Positions 28,576-37,969 of a DNA stretch of 64,000 bases are shown piece by piece. The notes below the pieces were generated by a model. It saw only the letters and a program-made list of their open reading frames with translations, was not told where the DNA came from and searched no databases. The translations under genes were made by a program, and so were the position numbers. The stretch spans positions 1 to 64,000 of the forward strand of contig JAGDYV010000022.1 in assembly GCA_049116495.1 (NCBI GenBank), written 5' to 3'. Origin of the DNA: CAJQQK01 sp049116495. GTDB lineage: Bacteria > Pseudomonadota > Alphaproteobacteria > Rhizobiales > Hyphomicrobiaceae. The first letter of the stretch is position 1. Every line of letters begins with the position of its first letter.

Positions 28576-29460
28576 ATGATGAGCAATGAAGCACCACTCG
28601 CGGTTCGTCCGCTGTCATTTGCCCTTGGGGCCGAGGTTCGCGGGGTTGATCTTGGCAAACCGCTCGACGGCAACCTGATGGAACGGATTCTCGAGTTGTG
28701 GGATGAGCATCATGTGTTGCTGTTTCGCGGCAACGAGTTGACGCCGCAAGAGATTGTGGCCTTTGCCGGAGCATTCGGGCCTCTCGACAATCATGATGCA
28801 ACACCGTTCTACCGGCTGGACGACGTTCCCGAGTTGATGCAGGTCACCAACAAGATGATCGGTGGCAAGCCTTCTGAAACACGCAATACCGGTCGCAACT
28901 GGCATTCCGACTACTCCTACACGTCACGGCCAGCTGCTGCCTCTGCGCTCTATTGTAGCGAACGTCCGTCGGTCGGTGGCGATACGATGTTCTGCAATAT
29001 GGAGCGTGCCTATCTCGGCCTATCGAACGGCATGAAAAAGATCCTGCACGACCTGGAAGCAGTTTATGATCTAAGCCTGACAGCCGGCATCGGCGAGCGC
29101 GATCCTGCCAAGACCGCCGAGCTGCGCCGACTCAATCCGCCGATCGCGCATCCTGCCGTGCGCGTCCATCCGCGCAGCAACAAGAAGGCGCTGTATGTCT
29201 CAGAGCGTGCATCGCATTTCAAAGGGCTGACACGCGATGAAAGCCAACCTTTGATCAAGCAGCTTTGTGCATTTGCAACTCGCCCTGAGAACGTCTACCG
29301 CCACCAATGGCAGGTCGGCGATCTTGTAATGTGGGACAATCGAACGTCGATGCACATGGCACTTGCCGATTTCGACCCGTCGGAGATCCGCTATATGTTA
29401 CGCGCAACATTGCTCGGTGAACCTTCTGGGACCGTCATCCACGGCGATGATCTCAGATGA
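28576..29460 (+). CDS. TauD/TfdA-family Fe(II)/2-oxoglutarate dioxygenase
   Basis: A 294-residue enzyme (ATG at 28576 or 28579; the site is weak). The iron triad is visible as H-x-D in NWHSDYSY and a distal His in WDNRTSMHMA, with the 2-oxoglutarate-binding Arg in RYMLRATLLGE. The N-terminus (GAEVRGVDLGKPLD) is characteristic of the family. It would hydroxylate a small organic acid or sulfonate using O2. It lies 209 bp after the GMC oxidoreductase, and a second family member is at 37970. Confidence 0.92.
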   Translation: MMSNEAPLAVRPLSFALGAEVRGVDLGKPLDGNLMERILELWDEHHVLLFRGNELTPQEIVAFAGAFGPLDNHDATPFYRLDDVPELMQVTNKMIGGKPSETRNTGRNWHSDYSYTSRPAAASALYCSERPSVGGDTMFCNMERAYLGLSNGMKKILHDLEAVYDLSLTAGIGERDPAKTAELRRLNPPIAHPAVRVHPRSNKKALYVSERASHFKGLTRDESQPLIKQLCAFATRPENVYRHQWQVGDLVMWDNRTSMHMALADFDPSEIRYMLRATLLGEPSGTVIHGDDLR

Positions 29461-29537
29461 CGCGCGCAAGGCAAGATTGAGATGCCGGTTACCTGCGCTC
29501 CGCGCAACGGGTCAGTGATCCATCTGCGACCACCGCT

Positions 29538-30044
29538 CTACTCGGACGTCTCCAAAAATCCTTCGCTTTGAAGGATGGGGATTATTCCTCCTTTTTCTGC
29601 AATCTCAAGTAGTTGGTCGGGCAAAGGTTTGCCCGTCAGTTCCAAACCGCCGGCGAGATTGCGAACACTTCCCTGTTTCCAATCCACTGCGATGCGGTCA
29701 CCATCAGATACGATGGAAGTAACATCGGGGCATGTCAGCACGTGTATGCCGTAGTTCACACAGTTGCGCAGTCCTAAACCATTGAACGAAGAAGCGACGA
29801 CACCCACGACCCCGAGTTTCGAGAGAACATTGCCGATCGGGCGGGCGGATCCCACTCCAAAATTGACGCCGGCAACTATGATGTCGCCATCATTGACTTG
29901 GTCGCTCCATCCCGGTCGATTGGCGGAGAAGCAATACTTAACCTGTTCTTCGACAGGAAGCAGAAAAGCTGATCCGGGAAGGATCAAATCGGTGTTGATG
30001 TCATCACCAATCACCCAGGCCCGTCCTTCAATCTGCAGCGCCAT
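29538..30044 (-). CDS. Aconitase-type dehydratase small subunit, copy 2
   Basis: A 168-residue LeuD/DmdB-like swivelling subunit beginning MALQIEGRAWVIGDDINTDL. The catalytic loop reads FGVGSARPIGN where LeuD has GSSREH: the catalytic Ser and the Arg are kept, the second Ser is Ala and Glu is Pro. It is a diverged paralogue of the gene at 31805. It lies 3 bp downstream of a large-subunit fragment that is incomplete, so it may pair with the intact large subunit at 32315 or be relict. Confidence 0.85.
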   Translation of the reverse strand: MALQIEGRAWVIGDDINTDLILPGSAFLLPVEEQVKYCFSANRPGWSDQVNDGDIIVAGVNFGVGSARPIGNVLSKLGVVGVVASSFNGLGLRNCVNYGIHVLTCPDVTSIVSDGDRIAVDWKQGSVRNLAGGLELTGKPLPDQLLEIAEKGGIIPILQSEGFLETSE

Positions 30045-30047
30045 GTC

Positions 30048-30495
30048 TCAAAACTCCCGTGGATCTGCAATCGACCCTGCAATTGCAGACGCTGCTACGG
30101 TTGCTGGCGATCCGAGATAGATCTGTGCTTCCGGGCTGCCCGTACGGCCTTTGAAGTTTCTGGTGCTCGCCGTAATGCATACTTCGCCATCGCCCAGCAC
30201 GCCCATATGCCCGCCACAGCAGGCGCCACACGTTGAGTTGGTTACGACTGCGCCGGCCTCGATCAAAGTCGACACATACCCTTTTGCCACCGCTTCCTTC
30301 ATGACCTTGGTACTCGCCGGGGCAACGATCATTCGCACGTCCGGCGCAACTTGCTTCCCGCGCATAACTTCAGCGGCAATCGCAAAGTCCTCGATACGTC
30401 CGTTGGCGCAAGAGCCAATGAAGGCTTGGTCAATCTTTGTACCAACGAGTTCACGAGCTGGCTTAGCATTGTGCGCAATTTTGTCGGGCAGAGAC
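30048..30495 (-). pseudogene. C-terminal fragment of the dehydratase large subunit
   Basis: Similarity to the intact gene at 32315 runs from LPDKIAHNAKPARELVGTKI to the C-terminus (TVAASAIAGSIADPREF). All three iron-sulfur cysteines (GSCANGR and CGACCGG) are kept, but about 275 N-terminal residues are missing. The fragment starts right after the DMT gene stop, so the break probably came with insertion or deletion at that junction. Confidence 0.85.
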
Positions 30496-30524
30496 GCGCA
30501 GTTTGAGGGCAGCGTCGGCTGCGC

Positions 30525-31436
30525 TCAAGTCTTGGCCCGAACCCGCTCGCGATGGGCGATGTAGAGACCACTGCACACGATGATCCCCGCCCCCAGCCAG
30601 GTGGTGCTATCCGGAAAATCACCAAATACGAAGAAGCCGAGCGCTGTTACCCCCAGCAATTCGCAGTAGAAGAAAGGGGATACAACCGATGCGGGCGCCA
30701 GTTCGTAGGCCTTGACTACGAAAAAGTGCCGGATGCCGCCGAGCAGCCCCGTGGCCAGAAAAGCAAGCCAGACGATCCAGTCTCCCGGTTCCGGAGACTT
30801 GTAATCAAACGGCATGACCACTGAGCTCACCACAAGCGCGACCACTACGGTGTACACGGATGTGACCGCCGCATTGTCGATGGTCGCCATTTTACGGGTG
30901 AGGATCTGATAGAAGGCGAACAGGGCCGCCGAACAGAGAAGGTAGAGAACTTCTGGCGGAACCTCGCCGGAACCCGGCTGGATGATGACCAAAGCCCCGA
31001 CAAAGCCGACCAGTACCGCGCCCCAGCGATGTAATCCCACCCGCTCGCCCAGAAACGGAATCGATAGCAGCACCACCATAATGGGCGCGGTGAAGTTGAT
31101 AGCCGACGCCGTTGCCAGGGGAACCGCCGCAATCGCCGAGATCCAAAGCAGCATGGAAACGAACAGCAGCGCAGACCGGGAGAGCTGAATCCATGGCCGC
31201 GACGACTGAAACATGCTCGTGCGGTACTTGGGCCAGAAGAACAAAACCATCCACACCGTTTGCCCTAGGGAGCGGAAGAACAAGATCTGGAAAATGGGGA
31301 ATTCCCCCGCCAGAAACTTGGTCGCGGTTTGCGACAACGGCGCAAACACCATCGAGGAGACGGCGATGAATACAATTCCCAGCGAGACAGTGCCGGCACT
31401 CAACGGTCCCTCGGACTTGGCCGGGTCTTTGTTCAT
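30525..31436 (-). CDS. DMT/EamA-family transporter
   Basis: A 303-residue inner-membrane protein with ten predicted helices arranged as two EamA repeats (first LGIVFIAVSSMVFAPLSQTA, second LYLLCSAALFAFYQILTRK). I start at 31436 (MNKDPAKSEG) because the normal EamA length is ~300; the frame is open to 31634 but the extra N-terminus is hydrophilic and not helix-like. It probably exports or imports a metabolite. It sits between the two copies of the dehydratase genes, all on the minus strand. Confidence 0.88.
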   Translation of the reverse strand: MNKDPAKSEGPLSAGTVSLGIVFIAVSSMVFAPLSQTATKFLAGEFPIFQILFFRSLGQTVWMVLFFWPKYRTSMFQSSRPWIQLSRSALLFVSMLLWISAIAAVPLATASAINFTAPIMVVLLSIPFLGERVGLHRWGAVLVGFVGALVIIQPGSGEVPPEVLYLLCSAALFAFYQILTRKMATIDNAAVTSVYTVVVALVVSSVVMPFDYKSPEPGDWIVWLAFLATGLLGGIRHFFVVKAYELAPASVVSPFFYCELLGVTALGFFVFGDFPDSTTWLGAGIIVCSGLYIAHRERVRAKT

Positions 31437-31804
31437 GCGCAAAAGATGAGAGCTGTCATGGAAGGACTTATAGCCTAATCCAGCACCACGGGATATCAGG
31501 CCCTCAAATTTTGGCTGAACCGGCCGATGGATCGACGGTGGGCACGACAGCGGACATGCCCACCCGGCATGTTGTGTTATGACTTTCACACGCGTGATCT
31601 GATCACTCGGGTTCGGAACCGACGCAACGTCCACGAAGCGGACGTTTGTTTCTCGTTCTCATCAAACTATAAGGCAAAGGGCAGGCCTCAGCCCGCCCTG
31701 CCACACTGTCAGCTCTAGTATCTTGAAGTGAGCTTCCTTACCTACTCCGCACAACAAGCCGCCGGATCTAGATGCACGAGACTGTGGTACCAACACAATC
31801 TCGC
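31437..31804. other. Intergenic region downstream of dehydratase genes
   Basis: This 368-bp stretch holds the terminator-like hairpin at 31680 and no gene. It should contain the promoter of the DMT gene. Confidence 0.45.
31680..31702 (-). terminator. Possible terminator of the dehydratase operon
   Basis: Inverted repeat ggcagg (31680-31685) and cctgcc (31697-31702), GC-rich with an 11-base loop. Read on the minus strand it is followed by ctttgcctt, a modest T-rich run, 103 bp after the stop of the small subunit gene at 31805. Confidence 0.4.
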
Positions 31805-32311
31805 TCACTCGGCATCTTCCAAGAGCCCTTCACTTTGAAGAATAGGGATGATCCCACCCTTCTCGGCAATCTCAAGCAGAGCATCAGGGAGCGGCTTGCC
31901 GGTCAATTGCCTGTCGCTGGCGAGGTTGCGAACCGTGCCTGCCTTCCAATCCACAGCTATGCGATCACCATCGGCAAGGGTTGCGTGAGCATCGGGGCAG
32001 GTCAGCACATGCACCCCATAGTTCACGCAGTTGCGTAACCCAAGGCCATTGAATGATGATGCTATGACACCGACGATCCCAAGCTTAGCAAGCACATTGC
32101 CGATTGGGCGGGCGGAGCCAACCCCGAATTTCACGCCGGCAACGATGATATCACCGGTTTCAACCTGATCGCTCCATCCGGGACGGTTGGCGGAAAAGCA
32201 GTATTTGATCTGCTCTTCAACCGGTAGCAGAAAAGCGGCGCCGGGCAGGATGAGATCTGTATTGATATCATCGCCGAAAACCCAAGCACGGCCTTCGATT
32301 TGCAATGCCAT
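31805..32311 (-). CDS. Aconitase-type dehydratase small subunit, copy 1
   Basis: A 168-residue partner for the intact large subunit, 3 bp downstream of it. It keeps the swivel-domain features WVFGDDINTDLILPG and SFNGLGLRNCVNYG. The catalytic loop is FGVGSARPIGN rather than GSSREH. LeuD-type subunits of this length serve isopropylmalate, citramalate or dimethylmalate dehydratases. The altered loop argues for a substrate other than isopropylmalate; neighbouring genes are catabolic and none is a leucine-pathway gene. Confidence 0.87.
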   Translation of the reverse strand: MALQIEGRAWVFGDDINTDLILPGAAFLLPVEEQIKYCFSANRPGWSDQVETGDIIVAGVKFGVGSARPIGNVLAKLGIVGVIASSFNGLGLRNCVNYGVHVLTCPDAHATLADGDRIAVDWKAGTVRNLASDRQLTGKPLPDALLEIAEKGGIIPILQSEGLLEDAE

Positions 32312-32314
32312 GTC

Positions 32315-33562
32315 TTAAGCCTCCCGCGGATCTGAGATCGTGCCTGCGATCGCGGACGCTGCCACAGTTGCTGGCGACCCAAGATAGATTTGCGCTTCCG
32401 GACTTCCCATTCGACCTTTGAAATTTCGCGTGCTTGCAGTAATGCAGACCTCGCCGTCGCCTAAGACACCCATGTGTCCCCCATAGCAGGCGCCGCACGT
32501 CGAATTGGTCACGACGGCACCGGCATCCATCAGGGTTTCGACGTACCCTTTTGCAACGGCTTCCTTCATGACGCTTGTGCTGCCCGGGGTCACGATCATG
32601 CGTACCCCCGGCGCGACCTGTTTCCCGCGCATGATTTCTGCAGCAATTGCGAAATCTTCTATGCGTCCGTTGGCGCAGGACCCGATGAAGGCCTGATCGA
32701 TCTTGGTGCCAACCAGATCACGCGCCGGCTTGGCATTGTGTGCGATCTTGTCAGGAAGCACGACGAGCGGTTCCAGGTCTGACACATTTATGCGGATGCA
32801 TTGCTCATAGCTTGCATCCGGATCGGGGTCGACAGGTTCGTAAGGTCTGCTGGCTCGCCCCTCCAAATAGGAGGCCGTAACGGCGTCATGCTTAAACAGG
32901 GAAAACTCGCACGAAAGCTCAGCCGAGAGAGTTGCCAGCGTGAACCGGCCTTGCATCGGCATGGCTGCAACCGTAGCGCCGTCCCACTCCAGATTGCGAC
33001 CAGAAAACGAGCCGTGCACATTGGCAATGTGGTGCATGATATCGCGCGGATAAACTCTTTCGTTTAGTTCTCCTTCCAGTGTCAGTTTGACGGTGGGTCC
33101 CACCAGGTACCACGCTTGTCCTTTGCAAAGCGCGTACATCATGTCCGCCAGGCCGAGCCCGCGCGCCAGACAGTTCAGTGCACCGGAAGAGCATGAATGA
33201 GAATCATCACAGGCCAATGTCGTACCCGGTAGCGCCAAACCATCCTCGGCCAAAACGACATGTGCGATGCCATGGCGGCCTTCTGCATAGAATTTCTCGA
33301 TGCCGAACTTCTTCACGAACTGGCGCATGCGAACCATGGCGTTGGCGGCGGCAATACTCGGCGCTGGCACCGTGTGATCAGCCACGACGACGATCTTGTC
33401 CGGATCAAACACCTTGGCCGGCGTTTGATGCCCGCCGGTGATGCCGAAGACGATATCGAGATCGACAACCAGATCGAGGTCCGCCATGACGATATCGCCC
33501 GGGTTAATCTCCTTCTGCCCGGAATGTGCCGCCAGGATCTTTTCTGTGATTGTTTGACCCAT
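32315..33562 (-). CDS. Aconitase-type dehydratase large subunit
   Basis: A 415-residue LeuC/DmdA-like enzyme starting MGQTITEKILAAHSGQ. It binds a [4Fe-4S] cluster through Cys in GSCANGR and STCGACYGG, and has the family HxxH-like segments DHTVPAPS and CDDSHSCSSGAL. It dehydrates or hydrates a 2- or 3-hydroxy dicarboxylic acid. It forms a pair with the small subunit at 31805. The length is that of the short prokaryotic two-subunit class. A variant GSCAN replaces the usual GSCTN next to the first ligand. I cannot name the substrate; homology to isopropylmalate, dimethylmalate or homoaconitate enzymes would each fit. Confidence 0.9.
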   Translation of the reverse strand: MGQTITEKILAAHSGQKEINPGDIVMADLDLVVDLDIVFGITGGHQTPAKVFDPDKIVVVADHTVPAPSIAAANAMVRMRQFVKKFGIEKFYAEGRHGIAHVVLAEDGLALPGTTLACDDSHSCSSGALNCLARGLGLADMMYALCKGQAWYLVGPTVKLTLEGELNERVYPRDIMHHIANVHGSFSGRNLEWDGATVAAMPMQGRFTLATLSAELSCEFSLFKHDAVTASYLEGRASRPYEPVDPDPDASYEQCIRINVSDLEPLVVLPDKIAHNAKPARDLVGTKIDQAFIGSCANGRIEDFAIAAEIMRGKQVAPGVRMIVTPGSTSVMKEAVAKGYVETLMDAGAVVTNSTCGACYGGHMGVLGDGEVCITASTRNFKGRMGSPEAQIYLGSPATVAASAIAGTISDPREA

Positions 33563-33882
33563 GTTGTTTTAAATCCCGTTTATTGCCGCACATGCGGTCC
33601 AAGGTGCGACCCGCTGCAATTGCGCCGCACCATGGTTGTTTCGAGTTTTGGCTCAACGCGTAGCCGCGTGGTCCCCAGTGTCACGAGAATTGGGTTGGGT
33701 AATCATCTTGTACCGCTACGCTGAGATTGAGTGATGGCTCCGCTGGCGCCAACCGGCCAATTGGCGCGCGATGGTAACACTATCTTTTGCCCAGACCAGG
33801 ATCAGCAATCGTATTGGCAGTTCCAGATAGGTAACCAAACAATACCTGCACGATGATCTCCGTCATGATGGCTGAGCAGCGC
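33563..33882. other. No gene; intergenic
   Basis: About 320 bp between the LLM oxidoreductase and the dehydratase genes, on the minus strand. No convincing promoter or reading frame was seen. Confidence 0.45.
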
Positions 33883-35073
33883 CTACTCGGCAGCCGCAGT
33901 ATGCGCGGGCTCTGGATTGAGCTCTTTGAGCCGCGGCATCACTTCTTTCCCAAACAGCCGGATGTTATCCATCGTATCGGCCTGGCTCAAATGCCCACCC
34001 TGGCCGAAGAACAGCAGGTGCCCGAAACCACCGACCCGGTCGTTGAACGCTTTGATCTGCTCGTAGACATCATCCGGCGTTCCGGCAAACACCGTATCCG
34101 ACGCGAGAAACTGCTCGACCGTCGCCGTGCGCGCGTCGACCGGATTGCCTTGTTGATCCTTGACCAGTGAGTTTGTTGCCCCTTTCAGCATAGACACATT
34201 GGCCATCGTCGAATTGTAGCCAGGCGGGTTGGTGTAAGGCTCAGCAACGATGCCCGCAGTGCGCACATAGTCCGCGACTTGATCCGCGCGCCGCAGTCCT
34301 TCGGCCCTCGTCTCGCCAACGCCGATACAGGCAGCGAACGCAAACCGGTCCGGTCCGGCCTCCCAGCCAAGCTCGCGAGCGCGCCCGCGATAAGCATCGA
34401 ACATCGGCTTCGCAACACTACCAGCTAGCAGTGTCGCGATAACATGGCCGCGCTCAGCTGCCATTACGCCGCTTGCGGCACTCAGGCCTGTCATCCAGAC
34501 CGGCGGCGTCGGTTGCTGGATCGGCCTCGGCCAGATGTTGACCTTGCGATACTGAAAGTATTCGCCTTCCCAGCTAAATGGTCCATCCGTCGTCGACATC
34601 GCCTTGATGATCAGATCATGCGCCTCCCAATAGCGCCGCATCAGACGTGCCGGATTGGCGTTCGCCGGGTGAATCTCGTAGGGGGCGCCTTTGACCAGTC
34701 CCATCTCCAGCCGGCCGCCGCTCAGCACATCGAGCCACGCCATCTCTTCGGCGACACGCACGGGATCTGGCCGGTTCGCAATCGGATTACCAAGCGCCAG
34801 CAGTCGTGCCTTCTTAGTCTCGCGCGCAATGACTGAGAGCGCCATCGGCACTGAAATCGTCATGCATGTTGCCGTCGCGTGATGCTCATTGACCATGATA
34901 TCGAGGCCTGCATCGTCGCACGCAGCAAACTCATCGAAATACCTGTGTAGCAGCTTGTGCGCGACATCGGGGTCGACATGCTCGCTCGGGAACTCTACGC
35001 GCAACGAACCACGTTTGATGCCTTCGTCCCAAGACGGGTGATAGGCCATCTCAGAAAAATACCAGACACGCAT
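33883..35073 (-). CDS. LLM-class flavin-dependent oxidoreductase
   Basis: A 396-residue luciferase-like monooxygenase of the TIM-barrel class. The start at 35073 is set by TGGAGG 7 bases upstream. Typical features are NEHHATATCMTISVP near the FMN site, LGNPIANRPDPVRVAEEMAW, VLSGGRLEMGLVKG and a C-terminal region VFAGTPDDVYEQIKAF. It would use reduced flavin and O2 to oxidise or cleave a substrate. It starts 29 bp after the alpha/beta hydrolase stop on the same strand, so the two form an operon. Confidence 0.9.
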   Translation of the reverse strand: MRVWYFSEMAYHPSWDEGIKRGSLRVEFPSEHVDPDVAHKLLHRYFDEFAACDDAGLDIMVNEHHATATCMTISVPMALSVIARETKKARLLALGNPIANRPDPVRVAEEMAWLDVLSGGRLEMGLVKGAPYEIHPANANPARLMRRYWEAHDLIIKAMSTTDGPFSWEGEYFQYRKVNIWPRPIQQPTPPVWMTGLSAASGVMAAERGHVIATLLAGSVAKPMFDAYRGRARELGWEAGPDRFAFAACIGVGETRAEGLRRADQVADYVRTAGIVAEPYTNPPGYNSTMANVSMLKGATNSLVKDQQGNPVDARTATVEQFLASDTVFAGTPDDVYEQIKAFNDRVGGFGHLLFFGQGGHLSQADTMDNIRLFGKEVMPRLKELNPEPAHTAAAE

Positions 35074-35102
35074 CGGTGCACCTCCAGGGTTCGAGCTTGT
35101 AC

Positions 35103-35867
35103 TCAGTTTGCAAAATCGGTGACGTGTTTGACAAAAGCTTCCGCCTGCTCCCACGCCGGGTAATGCCCACAATCTTCAATCGTCTCGAATACCGCTCCCG
35201 GGATCTCGGCCGCCCAGGCCTTGCCATAAGCCGGCATCACGATGCCGTCGTTCGCGCCCCAGAGCATTAGCGTTGGCTTGTTGATCCGGTGCAGCCAATG
35301 CTTCAGCCGTGGACTGTGCATGTAGGGCTTCCAGCCGAACAGCGCTAACGCTTCGCGGCCTTGTACGATGCCGTGCAGTTCGTTGTCGGAAAGTTTCTTC
35401 GGATCAAACGGATCTCGTTTCGGGTTCGCCCACGCCTTGTCCAAAAATTCCTGCCGCGATAGTGAATGCATATCGGTGATGTCTCGCTCATCGCGACCGC
35501 CAATTTTGATGCCTAGCGGCGCGGTCAATACGATCTTCGCGAACGCATCCGTATTACGCACCGCCATCTCGGCGGCGATCCAACCGCCGAAACAGCTCCC
35601 AACGAGCACGGCGTCGTTGAGGTTCATCTGCTGCGCCAGATCGAGATAGAGATAGGCGAGATCATCAACGGTCCCGACCCAGTCCGGCAGTGCGGATCCA
35701 CCCCAACCGGGATGCGCTGGCGCAATCACCCGGAAATTCTGGGCCAACAGATCGAGCCAAGTCCGATCCGCCCAAAGGCCTTCGCCGGCATGCAGAAAGA
35801 GTAGTGGTTGACCGGCACCGCGCTCTTCCATCTCCAGGTCAACGCCCGAAACAGTGATCTTCGCCAT
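35103..35867 (-). CDS. Alpha/beta hydrolase with Cys as predicted nucleophile
   Basis: A 254-residue hydrolase (GAGGG 8 bases before ATG). The oxyanion strand reads PLLFLHAGEG and the nucleophile elbow VLVGSCFGGW, where the G-x-Nu-x-G position is Cys (TGT codon) rather than Ser. The acid is likely in LWGANDGIV and the His in DCGHYPAW. Cys nucleophiles occur in dienelactone hydrolase-type enzymes. It precedes the LLM oxidoreductase in an apparent operon, so it may hydrolyse an ester or lactone formed by that enzyme. It has no signal peptide. Confidence 0.88.
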   Translation of the reverse strand: MAKITVSGVDLEMEERGAGQPLLFLHAGEGLWADRTWLDLLAQNFRVIAPAHPGWGGSALPDWVGTVDDLAYLYLDLAQQMNLNDAVLVGSCFGGWIAAEMAVRNTDAFAKIVLTAPLGIKIGGRDERDITDMHSLSRQEFLDKAWANPKRDPFDPKKLSDNELHGIVQGREALALFGWKPYMHSPRLKHWLHRINKPTLMLWGANDGIVMPAYGKAWAAEIPGAVFETIEDCGHYPAWEQAEAFVKHVTDFAN

Positions 35868-36237
35868 TTCCGGCCCTCGCTTTTGTCAAACTGGTGGTTC
35901 CAGAATGGTCCGCACCTGCGCTCAATTCAAGCAAGCACCGGATATCGCGCCCGGTGGTCGTTGCGGCTGTTACTGAGCCATGAAACTGCCTTCAGGAACG
36001 TCGGGACGGTTCCGTCACACGACCTCCAATAACGGCTATCAATCTGTAACTCAGGCGAATTGTGCGCAGCAATGTCAGGGCTCTCCAGATCCGAAGATTT
36101 ACCACATCAGTGTCACGCAAGAGGCGCAGCATGTTCCGCGCTTCATCAATGCACAGTCGCAAAACGGATGTAGCCTCGTTTGGATGCACTGCAACGCACA
36201 AACTTCGCGACATGCACGGCGCGGTCTCGCGAATATT
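35868..36237. other. No recognised gene between hydrolase and GH127-like gene
   Basis: About 370 bp. A minus-strand frame at 35992-36213 (73 residues, CIDEARNMLRLLRDTDVVNL) is possible but has no family match that I know and is not annotated as a gene. Confidence 0.4.
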
Positions 36238-37914
36238 CTAGAATCTGAATGTTATATCGGGAACTCCTTTTGCTACATTGGATACCGTTTCCTTAACTTG
36301 TTTGTTGCGTCGATATAATGAGACCCGTGAACCAGCCGGTGAAATGCCGACGACAGTATCGCCCACCCAATCAGCCGTGTATTGCACGCCAAGCACCTCT
36401 TCTTGTGTATTGAATTTGCGTACGGGGAAACGACATACAATTGTTGATCCGCCGGAGACATTTGCCAGCTCTGCAAAGCTCGGCTTGATGAATGATGGGC
36501 TTGCCGCTGAACCATCAATCGTCATCTCAACTGTCCGCTCATCAAGCCAACTAGGAACGCGCACCCTGACGGCACCCTCCCGGCTCGGTGTAATTTCGAG
36601 CCGGCCTTCATGCGGCAACCAGCTGCGTACGACCGCATCCTTGGAAATGTGATTGATCAGCAGATTGACACTAAGGCCGTCGGCGTCGCTCGTCACAGCC
36701 TGTGTCCAAGCATTGAAGAGGCCGCGCACGCCTTGTGCCGAACAGCATGTGTATAGATCCCATTCGTGCATCACCTTGGAGAAAAGATCATTGGGTTGCG
36801 ACCAACCAGCAAAGCCACCCACCGAGCGGCGGGCGACATCCTTGGTCGTTTCCCATTCTGGATCACTCTCATTTCCGGCACTGACTTCCAATCCTTCGAG
36901 GCTGACAAACTGTGACTCGAGAAGGTGGTTGCGCAAGAAACGTTCCGCTGTCTCCCAGTATTCCGGCCACCCACTTCGAGCGAGCCAGATCGCGGCTTCC
37001 ATCATGTCGACAATGGCACACGTTTCGCAGCCGTGTGCGCGCGTCTCCACCAAACGTTCGGGAAACCAGCCAAAACTGGTGCCGCGTGTGCAAGCCTTAT
37101 CGAAGACCTTTTTTCCCCAAGCCAATGCACTGGCATCGCCAACACTATGCCCATAGCGAATGACGCCGAGCATTGTGACCGCACGGCTATGGAAATGACC
37201 TTCGCGGAATTCCATGCCCGTCGCGAAACTGCCGTCGGGGAGATAGGCGCTTGAATGATGCATAACGTGGCGCGCATAGGCCCCAGCGAGATCCCGCGCA
37301 TTGCGGTCGCCAAGCAGTTCCCACGTCTTTGTCAAGCCAAAGAGCAATCGACCGTTGGTATTTGCTGGGTCCGTCCCGAAACCAAGGATGCCCCAGTCAC
37401 CGCGCGGCCATTCACCGGGCATGTATTCGACAGTTGGAAAGTAGGCAAAGCCCTCGCGCTTGATTGAGATATCCATCAATCCTTGGGTCAGTGCAAGTAA
37501 GTGCGTCTTTGCGCGTTCCGAACCGCCGACGAGGACGAGCGACAGCAGCCCGTTTATGACCGACCTTTGATAATGCATGTTTGCATGTCGAAAACTCCAC
37601 GGGTTTTCCGGCGTGTAGTGCAAGCCGTCTTCATCAAAACCGGCGAAGAACTGCTCTACCAGTTCGGCGAGTTGATTGTCGCCCTCATTGCTGCCTGTCA
37701 TGGCGCGTGCCAGCAACAACCCGTCAATGACCCGCGCCGTATGGTCCGAATAATCGAACTGGGTGTGGGCCATTCGCGGTGGCGAACCAGTGAGATCCGT
37801 CAAGCAGAACGGGAGCTGATTTTTTTCAGAATTGAGGCAGCCAAGCAGGCAGTTGATCGCGAGTCTTGCCCGGTCAGGCAGAAAAATCGTATCCGGCAGT
37901 TCGTGAGTAAGCAT
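36238..37914 (-). CDS. GH127-like (beta-L-arabinofuranosidase family) protein
   Basis: A 558-residue cytoplasmic protein without signal peptide, start supported by GAGGGA. The N-terminal ~420 residues form alternating helices of an (alpha/alpha)6 barrel (ARVIDGLLLARAMTG, GLTKTWELLGDRNAR), the region HGCETCAIVDMMEAAIWLA matches the ETCA motif that includes the GH127 zinc/Cys nucleophile area, and the C-terminus is a beta sandwich (GRLEITPSREGAVRVRVPSW). Overall similarity to GH127/DUF1680 is suggested by these motifs only; the substrate could be any glycan or even a non-sugar. It lies 55 bp behind the TauD gene at 37970 on the same strand. Confidence 0.7.
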   Translation of the reverse strand: MLTHELPDTIFLPDRARLAINCLLGCLNSEKNQLPFCLTDLTGSPPRMAHTQFDYSDHTARVIDGLLLARAMTGSNEGDNQLAELVEQFFAGFDEDGLHYTPENPWSFRHANMHYQRSVINGLLSLVLVGGSERAKTHLLALTQGLMDISIKREGFAYFPTVEYMPGEWPRGDWGILGFGTDPANTNGRLLFGLTKTWELLGDRNARDLAGAYARHVMHHSSAYLPDGSFATGMEFREGHFHSRAVTMLGVIRYGHSVGDASALAWGKKVFDKACTRGTSFGWFPERLVETRAHGCETCAIVDMMEAAIWLARSGWPEYWETAERFLRNHLLESQFVSLEGLEVSAGNESDPEWETTKDVARRSVGGFAGWSQPNDLFSKVMHEWDLYTCCSAQGVRGLFNAWTQAVTSDADGLSVNLLINHISKDAVVRSWLPHEGRLEITPSREGAVRVRVPSWLDERTVEMTIDGSAASPSFIKPSFAELANVSGGSTIVCRFPVRKFNTQEEVLGVQYTADWVGDTVVGISPAGSRVSLYRRNKQVKETVSNVAKGVPDITFRF

Positions 37915-37969
37915 GAGTTGAGCGGGTCCCTCTACAATTTTGCGCCATAGAAACCCCCGTGGGCGTTAC

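Noticed and set aside
29538..33562. Leucine biosynthesis leuCD
   Set aside because: The GSARP catalytic loop, the duplicate, and absence of leuA/leuB nearby argue for a different hydroxy-acid; I kept the names generic.
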